Positions 1-5,517 of a DNA stretch of 8,278 nt are shown piece by piece. The notes below the pieces were generated by a model. That model had not been told where the DNA came from. It did no database searches and saw only the letters and a program-made list of their open reading frames with translations. The DNA comes from a bacterium (GTDB taxonomy: Bacteria; Bacillota; Negativicutes; Acidaminococcales; Acidaminococcaceae). Every line of letters begins with the position of its first letter. The stretch's first letter is position 1. The position numbers and the translations under genes are program-made. Where the stretch lies: NCBI GenBank assembly GCA_004562175.1, contig SFRS01000021.1, forward strand, positions 1 to 8,278, written 5' to 3'.

Positions 1-901
1 CGCTGCGGAAGGATTTGACCTCCTCGGCAGCACGCTCCTCAATGGGTATTTCCGCACCGCTGGCGATGCTAAAGTCAAAGGTGCTCACCGGTGCTGCAAC
101 ATAGAAGGGAATACCATGAGCCTTGGCAGCCAACGCCACCCCGTAGGTGCCAATTTTGTTGGCAGTGTCGCCGTTGGCTGCGATGCGGTCTGCACCCACT
201 ACCACAGCATTGATGCACCTTTGCTTCATAGTCCAGGCAGCCATGTTATCGGTGATGAGCGTCACCGGAATCCGGTCCTCGCAAAGCTCGTAGGCAGTGA
301 GCCTTGCTCCCTGCAGCAGGGGTCTGGTTTCGTCGGCATAGACCATCTTGATTTTCCCTTGCGCATACGCGCTACGGATTACCCCTAACGCCGTTCCCCA
401 GCCACAGGTGGCTAGTGCACCGGCGTTGCAGTGTGTCAAAACCACTGCTTCAGTGGGCAATACTGCTGCGCCGTACTCACCCATTTTTTTGTTGCGGGCA
501 ATATCTTCATTGTAAATCTTGACAGCTGCTGTTTCCAAGGCCTTGATAATCTTATAGGGTGCATTACCAGCCTCATGGAGCTCCACAGCTAAGTTATATT
601 GTTTGTGGCAAGCCCAGGACAGGTTTACCGCCGTAGGGCGGGCACTGATCAAATCATCACGCACCTTGGCTAGAGCAGCCAAGAAGTCGGGCTTATCAGC
701 GCATTCTTGGGCTCCCAGCACCATGGCGAAGGCTGCCGCTGCACCGATGGCAGGCGCGCCTCGCACCTCCAAGCGCTTGATGGCCAGCTTCACCCTGCTG
801 TAATCCCTGCAGCTGATGAATTCGCATTTTTGTGGCAGCAGCGTTTGATCCAGCACCTCTAGGACCTTCGTCTCACTCTGCCAAAGCATTGTTTCAACCA
901 T
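1..901 (-). CDS. mtnA: S-methyl-5-thioribose-1-phosphate isomerase MtnA, 3' end cut by window edge
   Basis: The gene encodes the aldose-ketose isomerase that turns 5-methylthioribose-1-phosphate into methylthioribulose-1-phosphate in cytoplasmic methionine salvage. I translated 300 residues from the ATG at 901; the family is usually about 340-350, so roughly 45 C-terminal residues lie beyond the left edge. Visible family blocks are RGAPAIGAAAAF (about 47-58), LTHCNAGALAT (155-165), DETRPLLQGARLTAYEL (190-206) and GADRIAANGDTANKIGTY (236-253). Cys158 and Asp238 match the catalytic Cys and Asp known in Bacillus MtnA (160 and 240). The start is well placed: AAGGAG at 907-912 lies 5 bases upstream and overlaps the mtnP stop codon, with 9 bases between the genes, so translation is probably coupled. 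No frameshift is seen. It acts directly after the upstream phosphorylase. The related eIF2B-like ribose-1,5-bisphosphate isomerases are less likely given this context and these motifs. Confidence 0.95.
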   Translation of the reverse strand, partial: MVETMLWQSETKVLEVLDQTLLPQKCEFISCRDYSRVKLAIKRLEVRGAPAIGAAAAFAMVLGAQECADKPDFLAALAKVRDDLISARPTAVNLSWACHKQYNLAVELHEAGNAPYKIIKALETAAVKIYNEDIARNKKMGEYGAAVLPTEAVVLTHCNAGALATCGWGTALGVIRSAYAQGKIKMVYADETRPLLQGARLTAYELCEDRIPVTLITDNMAAWTMKQRCINAVVVGADRIAANGDTANKIGTYGVALAAKAHGIPFYVAAPVSTFDFSIASGAEIPIEERAAEEVKSFRS

Positions 902-910
902 AATTGCTCC

Positions 911-1708
911 TTACAGCTTGAAGCCGCCGAATTCCTTCAAAGCTGTGTGGCAGCCACAGGTGGACTCCACGGGCTCGTTGTCGTTGATGAAGGCAGCAAT
1001 AAGCTTATTCATATTGGTAATGCTCTTGCCCATGGCCTCTACCACTTCCATGTGGGACAGGGGTGTGGGAGAAATGCCTGCAGCCATATTGGTCACGATG
1101 GAGCAGGTGCTGTAGCACATTTCTGCTTCACGCGCCAAAATGCATTCCGGCATATTGGTCATGCCGACCAAATCGCCGCCCAGCATAGCATAGGCTTTGA
1201 TTTCTGCTGCGCTTTCAAAGCGGGGACCCTCAGTAGCCACATACACGCCCTCTTTATGGTAGGTGATGCCCAGCTTGTCCAAGCATCTAATAACTCGCTC
1301 GCGTACAGCGGGGCAATAGGGATAGGAAAAGTCCACATGGACCACGCCACGCTCCGGAGTGTCATAGAAGGTGTTGATACGACTCTTAGTAAAGTCCAAA
1401 ACATTGGAGCAGACTACGAAGTGACCGGCCTTCATTTCAGGATTCAGGCTGCCCACCGCAGTAGTCGCAAAGATTTCCTCGGTGCCAAGGCTCTTCAAGG
1501 CCCAAATATTAGCTCGATAATTTACCTTGTGGGGTGCAGTTTTATGGCCCACACCATGGCGGGTAATGAATACCACCTGATTGCCGGCAATCTCCCCCAC
1601 ATTGCACAATGCTTGTCCATAGGGAGTATCAATAATCTTTTCAGTAAAGCCCTGTAGCGCTTCGGGACTATAAATGCCCGTGCCGCCGATAATCGCAATT
1701 TTACGCAT
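911..1708 (-). CDS. mtnP: MTA/MTI phosphorylase family protein, with 6-oxopurine (methylthioinosine-type) pocket
   Basis: This is a 265-residue member of the MTAP/PNP phosphorylase family (usual length 240-290). It cleaves a 5'-methylthio-nucleoside with phosphate to give the free base and 5-methylthioribose-1-phosphate, the substrate of the adjacent MtnA. Visible motifs are GGTGIYSPEAL at the N-terminus (phosphate loop, Thr10), RHGVGH (50-55), ATEGPRFES (158-166) and MTNMPE (183-188). In human MTAP the base is read by Asp220 and Asp222; the aligned segment here is VTNMAAG, with Asn207 and Ala209. In this family such replacements are known to shift specificity to 6-oxopurines, so methylthioinosine (or inosine/guanosine) is the likelier substrate. 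A C-terminal Cys-Gly-Cys (251-253) is present. The ATG at 1708 has a strong AGGAGG at 1715-1720. It sits between the HAD phosphatase gene (89 bases upstream) and mtnA. The family is sure; the exact substrate is inferred. Confidence 0.93.
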   Translation of the reverse strand: MRKIAIIGGTGIYSPEALQGFTEKIIDTPYGQALCNVGEIAGNQVVFITRHGVGHKTAPHKVNYRANIWALKSLGTEEIFATTAVGSLNPEMKAGHFVVCSNVLDFTKSRINTFYDTPERGVVHVDFSYPYCPAVRERVIRCLDKLGITYHKEGVYVATEGPRFESAAEIKAYAMLGGDLVGMTNMPECILAREAEMCYSTCSIVTNMAAGISPTPLSHMEVVEAMGKSITNMNKLIAAFINDNEPVESTCGCHTALKEFGGFKL

Positions 1709-1753
1709 GGTTTTCCTCCTTTTTTATAGAAACTTAATAAAACTATCTAAAAT

Positions 1754-1797
1754 TCCTCAACCGCTAAAGCGGTCCCCCTCCCTTTGCAAAGGGAGGC
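1754..1797 (-). repeat. Double-hairpin repeat-like element between the HAD gene and mtnP
   Basis: Two adjacent hairpins are seen. A 20-base perfect palindrome (1777-1796, arms CCTCCCTTTG / CAAAGGGAGG) is followed on the minus strand by ACCGCT-TT-AGCGGT (1760-1773). The element begins at the base after the HAD stop codon. On the minus strand it reads GCCTCC...GGGAGG, then CCG...CGG, then TTGAGGAATT. No long T run follows, so it is a poor intrinsic terminator; a dispersed palindromic repeat or an mRNA-processing or stabilising structure is more likely. A degenerate relative lies at 5518-5563 in the opposite orientation. The repeat-family assignment is inferred. Confidence 0.55.
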
Positions 1798-2451
1798 TCA
1801 TATTGTATCGAGCAAATTAAGCAAGTCCAGTGGCTCAATAATAGTATAGCTTGGTTTCCCCTGCTCCAGCAGGTTCTGCCAATTGAGCTGAGTGTACTGC
1901 ACCGCCACCGTAGGACAACCAGCTGCATTACCACTTTGCATGTCAAAGGGACTGTCGCCCACGCATAGGCATTCCTTTGGCTCCAGGCCCAAGCGCTCAC
2001 AAGCAAGTAGCATAGGGTCCGGTGCAGGCTTGCCTCGCTCCGTATCCAGCACGGAAACAGTGGCATCGATGTATGGTGTCATGCCGAGACAGCTCATGCC
2101 CCGCTCCAGCATATAGGCCTTTTTGGATGTCACCACCGCTAGCTTGAGACCTCGCTCCTTGAGCTTGGATAAAAGCTCTGCCACACCAGGAATGGGCTTG
2201 ATCATGGTATCATGGTTGGCAGCGTTGAACTGGCCATAAATTTGGCGCAGCTCCAAAATGCGCTCCTCGTCATGAATGCCGCTGAGCAGCTTCAAGGCAT
2301 CCCCCAATGGTAAGCCAATGGTGTCCACGATGCTTTGACGCGAGGGCTTGGTGCCCAAGGCTGTCAAACAGGTGTGCTCGAAGGTGGCCACAATCAAGTC
2401 AATGGTATTGGCCAAGGTGCCATCAAAATCAAATAAAACTCCTTTGATCAA
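1798..2451 (-). CDS. HAD-superfamily phosphatase, phosphoglycolate phosphatase/PpaX-like
   Basis: This is a 217-residue cytoplasmic HAD hydrolase with an alpha-helical cap inserted after motif I, a typical length for the Gph/PpaX group. All four motifs are intact: DFDGT (8-12, nucleophile Asp8 and acid/base Asp10), VVTSK with Ser109, Lys141 in GKPAPDP, and GDSPFD with Asp166 and Asp170. Such enzymes hydrolyse small phosphate esters (2-phosphoglycolate, pyrophosphate, sugar phosphates), and sequence alone does not fix the substrate. The start is a TTG at 2451, since no ATG or GTG lies in a sensible place; AAAGGAG sits 7 bases upstream. It is first in a probable operon with mtnP and mtnA, so a role in clearing or processing a phosphorylated salvage intermediate is possible. 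It does not obviously resemble MtnX, the HAD phosphatase of classical methionine salvage, but I could not align it. It looks full length. Confidence 0.9.
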   Translation of the reverse strand: MIKGVLFDFDGTLANTIDLIVATFEHTCLTALGTKPSRQSIVDTIGLPLGDALKLLSGIHDEERILELRQIYGQFNAANHDTMIKPIPGVAELLSKLKERGLKLAVVTSKKAYMLERGMSCLGMTPYIDATVSVLDTERGKPAPDPMLLACERLGLEPKECLCVGDSPFDMQSGNAAGCPTVAVQYTQLNWQNLLEQGKPSYTIIEPLDLLNLLDTI

Positions 2452-2492
2452 TAGCTTGCTCCTTTAAACTAAAATGCTTCTTTATCAAATTT

Positions 2493-2501
2493 ATTATAGC
2501 A
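2493..2501 (-). promoter_or_regulatory. Extended -10 promoter for HAD-mtnP-mtnA
   Basis: On the minus strand the sequence reads TGCTATAAT: a perfect TATAAT (2498 to 2493) preceded by TG plus one base, the extended -10 form. The -35 position (about 2516-2521, TTCCCT) is poor, which extended -10 promoters tolerate. Predicted transcription start is about 2486, giving a leader of about 35 bases that contains the AAAGGAG ribosome site. It is the only convincing promoter upstream of the HAD gene. Confidence 0.7.
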
Positions 2502-2534
2502 TAAACTGAGCCTAAAGGGAACGAAGATATTAAA

Positions 2535-2563
2535 AGTATACAAATTGTTCAACAGTGTATACT
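2535..2563. promoter_or_regulatory. Inverted repeat, candidate operator upstream of the HAD promoter
   Basis: The 8-base perfect arms AGTATACA (2535-2542) and TGTATACT (2556-2563) are separated by 13 bases that contain a smaller TGTT-C-AACA dyad. The centre is about 63 bases upstream of the predicted start of the HAD-mtnP-mtnA transcript, a position typical of an activator or upstream operator. The GTATAC core resembles sites of some GntR-type regulators, but I cannot name the protein. Confidence 0.35.
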
Positions 2564-2585
2564 GCATAAATCATTAAAGTACAAG

Positions 2586-2618
2586 AAAAAGCTGTGCCAC
2601 ATTCTAGCAGCACAGCTT
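2586..2618 (-). terminator. Intrinsic terminator of the psd-pssA-GT2 unit
   Basis: On the minus strand the 9-base-pair stem AAGCTGTGC / GCACAGCTT (2610-2618 with 2589-2597) has a 12-base loop and runs into TTTTTC (2585-2590, partly overlapping the stem). It lies about 63 bases past the stop codon of the GT2 gene and before the HAD promoter, so it separates the two transcription units. Confidence 0.8.
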
Positions 2619-2640
2619 GCATCCTTATGTAATTATTCCT

Positions 2641-2655
2641 GTAACGAAACGTTAC
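2641..2655. other. Short dyad GTAACG-AAA-CGTTAC in the GT2 3' region
   Basis: A perfect 6-base-pair inverted repeat with a 3-base loop lies 26 bases after the GT2 stop codon and upstream of the terminator. It has no T run. It may be a small mRNA hairpin, a protein site, or chance. Confidence 0.25.
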
Positions 2656-2680
2656 TCGAAATGAATGTTCGTCTTAGATT

Positions 2681-3970
2681 TTATTTCTTGCCCCGCACGA
2701 AGACTACCTCTTTAGGTCCATCGTTCACCGCATCCTCAGGAATGATTACATCATCAAAGCTGATGCCGCGAGTATGCAGGGTGTGGTTCCACTCGTGCTC
2801 GTTACGGTGCCACCAGCCCAAGGCCGTGATGGGTACCCAACTATAGATAAAGAGCGGATATAGCAAAAGATACAGCCAAGATTTCCAGGAAGCACGAATC
2901 TTCCACAGCACAGCCACCGGGAAAATATACTGACCCACGCCCACCAAGGTCCACACCTCTAGAGGTATGATGGTGTAAAGGATATTGGTATAAAAGGGTA
3001 CGAAATTATACACGTAGCTACACAGGATGAAGAAGGTGGAAATCATCAGGAAATAGGGCTGAATCAAATTCACAGAGCAGTCCAACATGACGATATTCCT
3101 AGTCTTGATGGCCTTCTTAATCATGGGCCACAAATAGCGGTCCGCCACATCAAAATGGCCCTGGGACCAACGCTTACGCTGATGCCAGGTCTGCATGAAG
3201 GTCAAGGGCTTTTCGTCATAAATAATGGCATCATGGGCCCAGGTAGTGGGAATATTTTCCATCATGGCCTGGATAGTGAACTCCATGTCCTCGGTGAGGC
3301 AGGTCGCACGCCAGCCGTAACGCTTCAAGACCTCCGTATCAAAGCACATGCCTGTGCCGCCCAAACAGCAGGACAGCCCCATGTTGTACTTGGCCAAGCT
3401 CCACACGTGGTTGACAATCCAAAAGGAAATAGCAAAGACACCGCTGACCCAAGTATCCGTGGGGTTCTTGGCATCGATATAGCCTTGGATAATGCGCTCG
3501 CCGTTACACAGGCGGCTGTTCATCTCCTGCAGGAAGTTGGGATGCACCAGATTATCTGCATCAAAAACGCAGACTGCATCGTACTTTTTCTCCAGCTTGA
3601 AAAGGCGCTCGAACATCCAAGCCAAGGCAAAGCCCTTACCCTTGCCCTCCTCGCTAAAGCGCTCGTGGACAATTGCTCCCGCTTTGCGGGCCACCTCCGC
3701 CGTGTGGTCGTCACAGTTGTCGGCCACTACAAAAATATCGTATAAAGCATCGTTATAATTCAAACGACGCAGGTTATCCACTAATTGAGCAATAACCCGC
3801 TCCTCGTTATGAGCACAGGCAATGAGGGCGAAGGTCTTGCTTTCATTATATATTTTGACTTCCTTCTTCTTGCCGAAAAGGCCGAACCAAGAAACGAAGA
3901 AATAATACAGGGTGAAGAATATAATCAAGAGCTGCAAAGGTATCATGACTATATCAAAAATCGTATACAT
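2681..3970 (-). CDS. Membrane-bound family 2 glycosyltransferase (COG1215 type)
   Basis: The product is a 429-residue inner-membrane GT2 enzyme with the layout of cellulose/poly-GlcNAc synthase-like transferases. One N-terminal membrane segment (about 3-29) is followed by a cytoplasmic GT-A domain, then about three membrane segments (about 300-322, 328-350, 364-386) and a short polar tail. Catalytic motifs are complete: HNEE (54-57), DNCDD (84-88), metal-binding DAD (137-139), GTGM (205-208), TED (226-228) and QRKRW (264-268), the QxxRW motif that marks processive or membrane GT2 enzymes. Sugar donor and acceptor cannot be read from the sequence. I use the ATG at 3970, 7 bases after AAAGGAG; a TTG at 3973 directly before it would add one residue. 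It is the last gene of the psd-pssA unit, 66 bases after pssA and followed by a terminator, which suggests an envelope lipid, lipopolysaccharide or exopolysaccharide role. Confidence 0.9.
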   Translation of the reverse strand: MYTIFDIVMIPLQLLIIFFTLYYFFVSWFGLFGKKKEVKIYNESKTFALIACAHNEERVIAQLVDNLRRLNYNDALYDIFVVADNCDDHTAEVARKAGAIVHERFSEEGKGKGFALAWMFERLFKLEKKYDAVCVFDADNLVHPNFLQEMNSRLCNGERIIQGYIDAKNPTDTWVSGVFAISFWIVNHVWSLAKYNMGLSCCLGGTGMCFDTEVLKRYGWRATCLTEDMEFTIQAMMENIPTTWAHDAIIYDEKPLTFMQTWHQRKRWSQGHFDVADRYLWPMIKKAIKTRNIVMLDCSVNLIQPYFLMISTFFILCSYVYNFVPFYTNILYTIIPLEVWTLVGVGQYIFPVAVLWKIRASWKSWLYLLLYPLFIYSWVPITALGWWHRNEHEWNHTLHTRGISFDDVIIPEDAVNDGPKEVVFVRGKK

Positions 3971-4008
3971 CAAAAATCTCCTTTACTCCCAATGATTGCT
4001 AGAAATTT

Positions 4009-4024
4009 CTTAGTAGTCACTAAG
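4009..4024 (-). other. Small hairpin in the pssA-GT2 gap
   Basis: On the minus strand CTTAGT-GACT-ACTAAG forms a perfect 6-base-pair stem with a 4-base loop, 12 bases after the pssA stop codon. It is followed by AAATTTC rather than a T run, so it is not a convincing terminator. It may reduce or stabilise downstream expression, or be chance. Confidence 0.3.
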
Positions 4025-4036
4025 GGGGCTTCCAAT

Positions 4037-4720
4037 TTATTTGTTTTTGCCAGTAGCGGCACGATAAACATGATTAATAATACCGGCGATGGTATAGGTG
4101 AACATGGCAATGAAGGGCCAAGCACTGGGACGATTGAAGAGCATGGCTGCACCGATTACCAAAGCAATGATCACAGGAATGCGGTACATGGGGTTGCCCT
4201 TGCCCTTGAAGTCCGGGAATTTTACTTCGCTGTACATGATGACAGCAATAACCAAGGTCATAAGAGCAGTTGCATACACGCCAAAGCTATAACCGCTCAG
4301 CACGTAGGCAGCCAAGAAGCAGGCACCTGCCGGAATGGGCATGCCCTGAAAATAGCCGTGCACTACACCGGTGTTGCAGTTAAAGCGCGCCAGACGCAGG
4401 CAGCCGCCCACAGCAAATAAACCTGCAATAACCTGGCCCACAAGGCCCAGCTCCTGCAGACCAAATTGATAAATCATAATGGCCGGAGCCACGCCGAAGG
4501 AACACATATCACAGAGGGAGTCCATTTCCTTGCCGAAATCGCCACCTCCCACACCCAAGGCACGGGCTGCACGTCCGTCCAAGGAGTCAAAAATCACGGC
4601 AATGACAATGAAAATGGGCGCATAAAAGAAATCACCTTGAATAGTCTTAAAAATGGACAGCACGCCAAAAATCAGGCTGGCAGAGCTGATGCTGTTGGGA
4701 ACAAGACGACGATAATTCAT
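4037..4720 (-). CDS. pssA: CDP-diacylglycerol--serine O-phosphatidyltransferase
   Basis: This integral-membrane enzyme joins L-serine to CDP-diacylglycerol, releasing CMP and forming phosphatidylserine. The 227-residue protein carries the CDP-alcohol phosphotransferase signature: D45-x2-D48-G49-x2-A52-R53, then G63-x3-D67-x3-D71. Nine residues separate AR from G63, including a GVGGG run; I recall eight in the Bacillus protein. FGKEMDSLCDMCSFGVAPA (62-80) is highly typical of bacterial Gram-positive-type PssA. About six to eight hydrophobic segments follow the usual layout (examples near 14-26, 32-44, 93-106, 131-142, 147-163, 182-195, 200-216). The ATG at 4720 overlaps the psd stop as ATGA, and GGGAGG lies 8 bases upstream, so translation is likely coupled to psd. 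Its product is the substrate of the psd enzyme. Confidence in function is high. Confidence 0.95.
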   Translation of the reverse strand: MNYRRLVPNSISSASLIFGVLSIFKTIQGDFFYAPIFIVIAVIFDSLDGRAARALGVGGGDFGKEMDSLCDMCSFGVAPAIMIYQFGLQELGLVGQVIAGLFAVGGCLRLARFNCNTGVVHGYFQGMPIPAGACFLAAYVLSGYSFGVYATALMTLVIAVIMYSEVKFPDFKGKGNPMYRIPVIIALVIGAAMLFNRPSAWPFIAMFTYTIAGIINHVYRAATGKNK

Positions 4721-5346
4721 GCTTTAATCCTCCCCACTACGGTGACACCGCCTACCACGGACTGACCCTTCTTGACGCAGATTTCTACGTTGCGAGGCAC
4801 AATGAGCTCAGTGCTGGAGCCAAATTTAATCATGCCATAGGTTTCACCCTGCTGCAGCTGATGACCCACTGTTACCCAAGAAACAATGCGCCGCGCCAAA
4901 AGACCGGCCACCTGAATCACCAGGAAGCGGATGCGACCGTTGTCGATGCCCACCGCATGGCGTTCGTTTTCAAAGGAAGCAGATTTTTCGTAGGCAGGAA
5001 CGAATTGGCCACAGGTATAGCGTTGGTATTTGATTTCGCCATCCAAGGGACTACGATTGGTGTGCACATTGAAGACGGAAAGGAAAATGGTCAGCTTCAA
5101 AGCAGGCTCGTTGAGATATTCATCATCAAAAATTTCCTCCACACCCATAACAGTGCCATCCGCAGGGGAATAAAGCACGTTGGGGTCATAGGGCATGCTG
5201 CGGTGAAAATCCCGGAAGAAGTAGGCAAAATACACGGCCAAAACCACGGGAATCACGGCCCAATAGGCGCCAAAGAGGAAATATACAATGGCCGCCACAA
5301 CCAAAGAAGCTATAATAAAGGGATAACCCTCTTTAACAATAAACAT
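4717..5346 (-). CDS. psd: Phosphatidylserine decarboxylase, short (PSD-A type) proenzyme
   Basis: This membrane-associated, self-processing enzyme removes CO2 from phosphatidylserine to make phosphatidylethanolamine. Length is 209 residues, typical of the short class. Two hydrophobic segments near the N-terminus (about 8-25 and 27-44) are followed by YSPADG (Asp63) and FLSVFNVHTNRSP (His95), both conserved in the family. KFGSS follows near 174-178, where cleavage before Ser177 would leave a 33-residue pyruvoyl alpha chain. I start at the ATG at 5346 because GCGAGG (5353-5358) gives a 6-base spacing there; an in-frame ATG at 5352 touches the same GAGG with no spacing, but would add only two residues. 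It is first in the unit with pssA, with which it overlaps by four bases, and it lies about 95 bases after the predicted transcription start. No key residue is missing. Confidence 0.94.
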   Translation of the reverse strand: MFIVKEGYPFIIASLVVAAIVYFLFGAYWAVIPVVLAVYFAYFFRDFHRSMPYDPNVLYSPADGTVMGVEEIFDDEYLNEPALKLTIFLSVFNVHTNRSPLDGEIKYQRYTCGQFVPAYEKSASFENERHAVGIDNGRIRFLVIQVAGLLARRIVSWVTVGHQLQQGETYGMIKFGSSTELIVPRNVEICVKKGQSVVGGVTVVGRIKA

Positions 5347-5352
5347 AAACAT

Positions 5353-5358
5353 CCTCGC
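5353..5358 (-). promoter_or_regulatory. psd: Ribosome binding site of psd (decides the start)
   Basis: GCGAGG on the minus strand directly abuts the ATG at 5352 and is 6 bases from the in-frame ATG at 5346. Normal spacing is 5-9 bases, so the second ATG is preferred. Confidence 0.55.
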
Positions 5359-5402
5359 TTTCCAAGAGTCCTAAGTGGGAGCGTACTAACTAAACAGCTA
5401 TG

Positions 5403-5447
5403 AAAAAAAGTGATGGAGGCTTGCGAAAAAGCTTATTCCATCACTTT
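5403..5447 (-). terminator. Strong intrinsic terminator after the GT26 gene
   Basis: On the minus strand an 11-base-pair perfect stem (AAAGTGATGGA at 5447-5437 with TCCATCACTTT at 5417-5407) encloses a smaller AAGC/GCTT stem and runs into seven T residues (5403-5409, partly shared with the stem). It ends transcripts coming from the two-component/GT26 unit. The upper half of its stem overlaps the predicted start of the psd promoter. Confidence 0.85.
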
Positions 5448-5476
5448 ATTATAATACAGCTTGTGATTTTTGTCCA
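5448..5476 (-). promoter_or_regulatory. Near-consensus sigma-70-type promoter for psd-pssA-GT2
   Basis: On the minus strand TGGACA (5476-5471, 5 of 6 matches to TTGACA) and a perfect TATAAT (5453-5448) are separated by exactly 17 bases. Predicted start is about 5441-5442, which lies inside the first arm of the terminator hairpin. The leader to psd is about 95 bases. It is the best promoter in the window. Confidence 0.75.
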
Positions 5477-5484
5477 CGTTAAGC

Positions 5485-5498
5485 GTTAAATATTTAAC
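5485..5498. promoter_or_regulatory. Perfect 14-base palindrome upstream of the psd promoter
   Basis: GTTAAATATTTAAC is a perfect palindrome centred about 50 bases upstream of the predicted psd start, 8 bases beyond the -35 box. A further TTAACG copy lies between it and the -35 (5479-5483 region). It could be a regulator site or an AT-rich upstream element; no regulator can be named. Confidence 0.35.
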
Positions 5499-5517
5499 AA
5501 AATTTCTATCCTTGTAT

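Noticed and set aside
116..803. Short plus-strand frames opposite mtnA
   Set aside because: The minus strand encodes an uninterrupted MtnA with all catalytic motifs, so these are chance frames.
947..1657. Long plus-strand open frame opposite mtnP
   Set aside because: It is a shadow of a clear minus-strand enzyme gene, shows no family motifs and no ribosome site in keeping with the strong ones of the real genes.
1715..1757. Possible separate mtnP promoter (TTTAGA-17-TATAAA on the minus strand)
   Set aside because: The -10-like box abuts the AGGAGG ribosome site, so a transcript starting there would lose the site; the match to consensus is also only moderate.
1754..1797. Double hairpin as an intrinsic terminator of the HAD gene
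   Set aside because: No T run follows on the minus strand and no usable promoter for mtnP lies downstream of it, so termination here would silence mtnP-mtnA.
4003..4036. Possible promoter for GT2 in the pssA-GT2 gap (TTGGAA-17-TAAGAA)
   Set aside because: The -10 box matches only 3 of 6 consensus bases and the gap also holds a hairpin; read-through from psd-pssA is the simpler explanation.
3155..4420. Two plus-strand open frames (3155-3745 and 3785-4420) opposite GT2 and pssA
   Set aside because: Both run antisense to complete motif-rich genes and their translations have the His/Gly/Ala-rich look of reversed codons; no promoter or domain supports them.
4861..5403. Plus-strand 180-residue open frame opposite psd
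   Set aside because: It is antisense to a full decarboxylase gene and runs out through the psd leader; no recognisable domain.
5403..5447. Use of the hairpin as a plus-strand terminator
   Set aside because: No plus-strand gene is present, and the T-rich stretch on that side is interrupted (TTTATTATAAT) and is better explained as the -10 box of the psd promoter.
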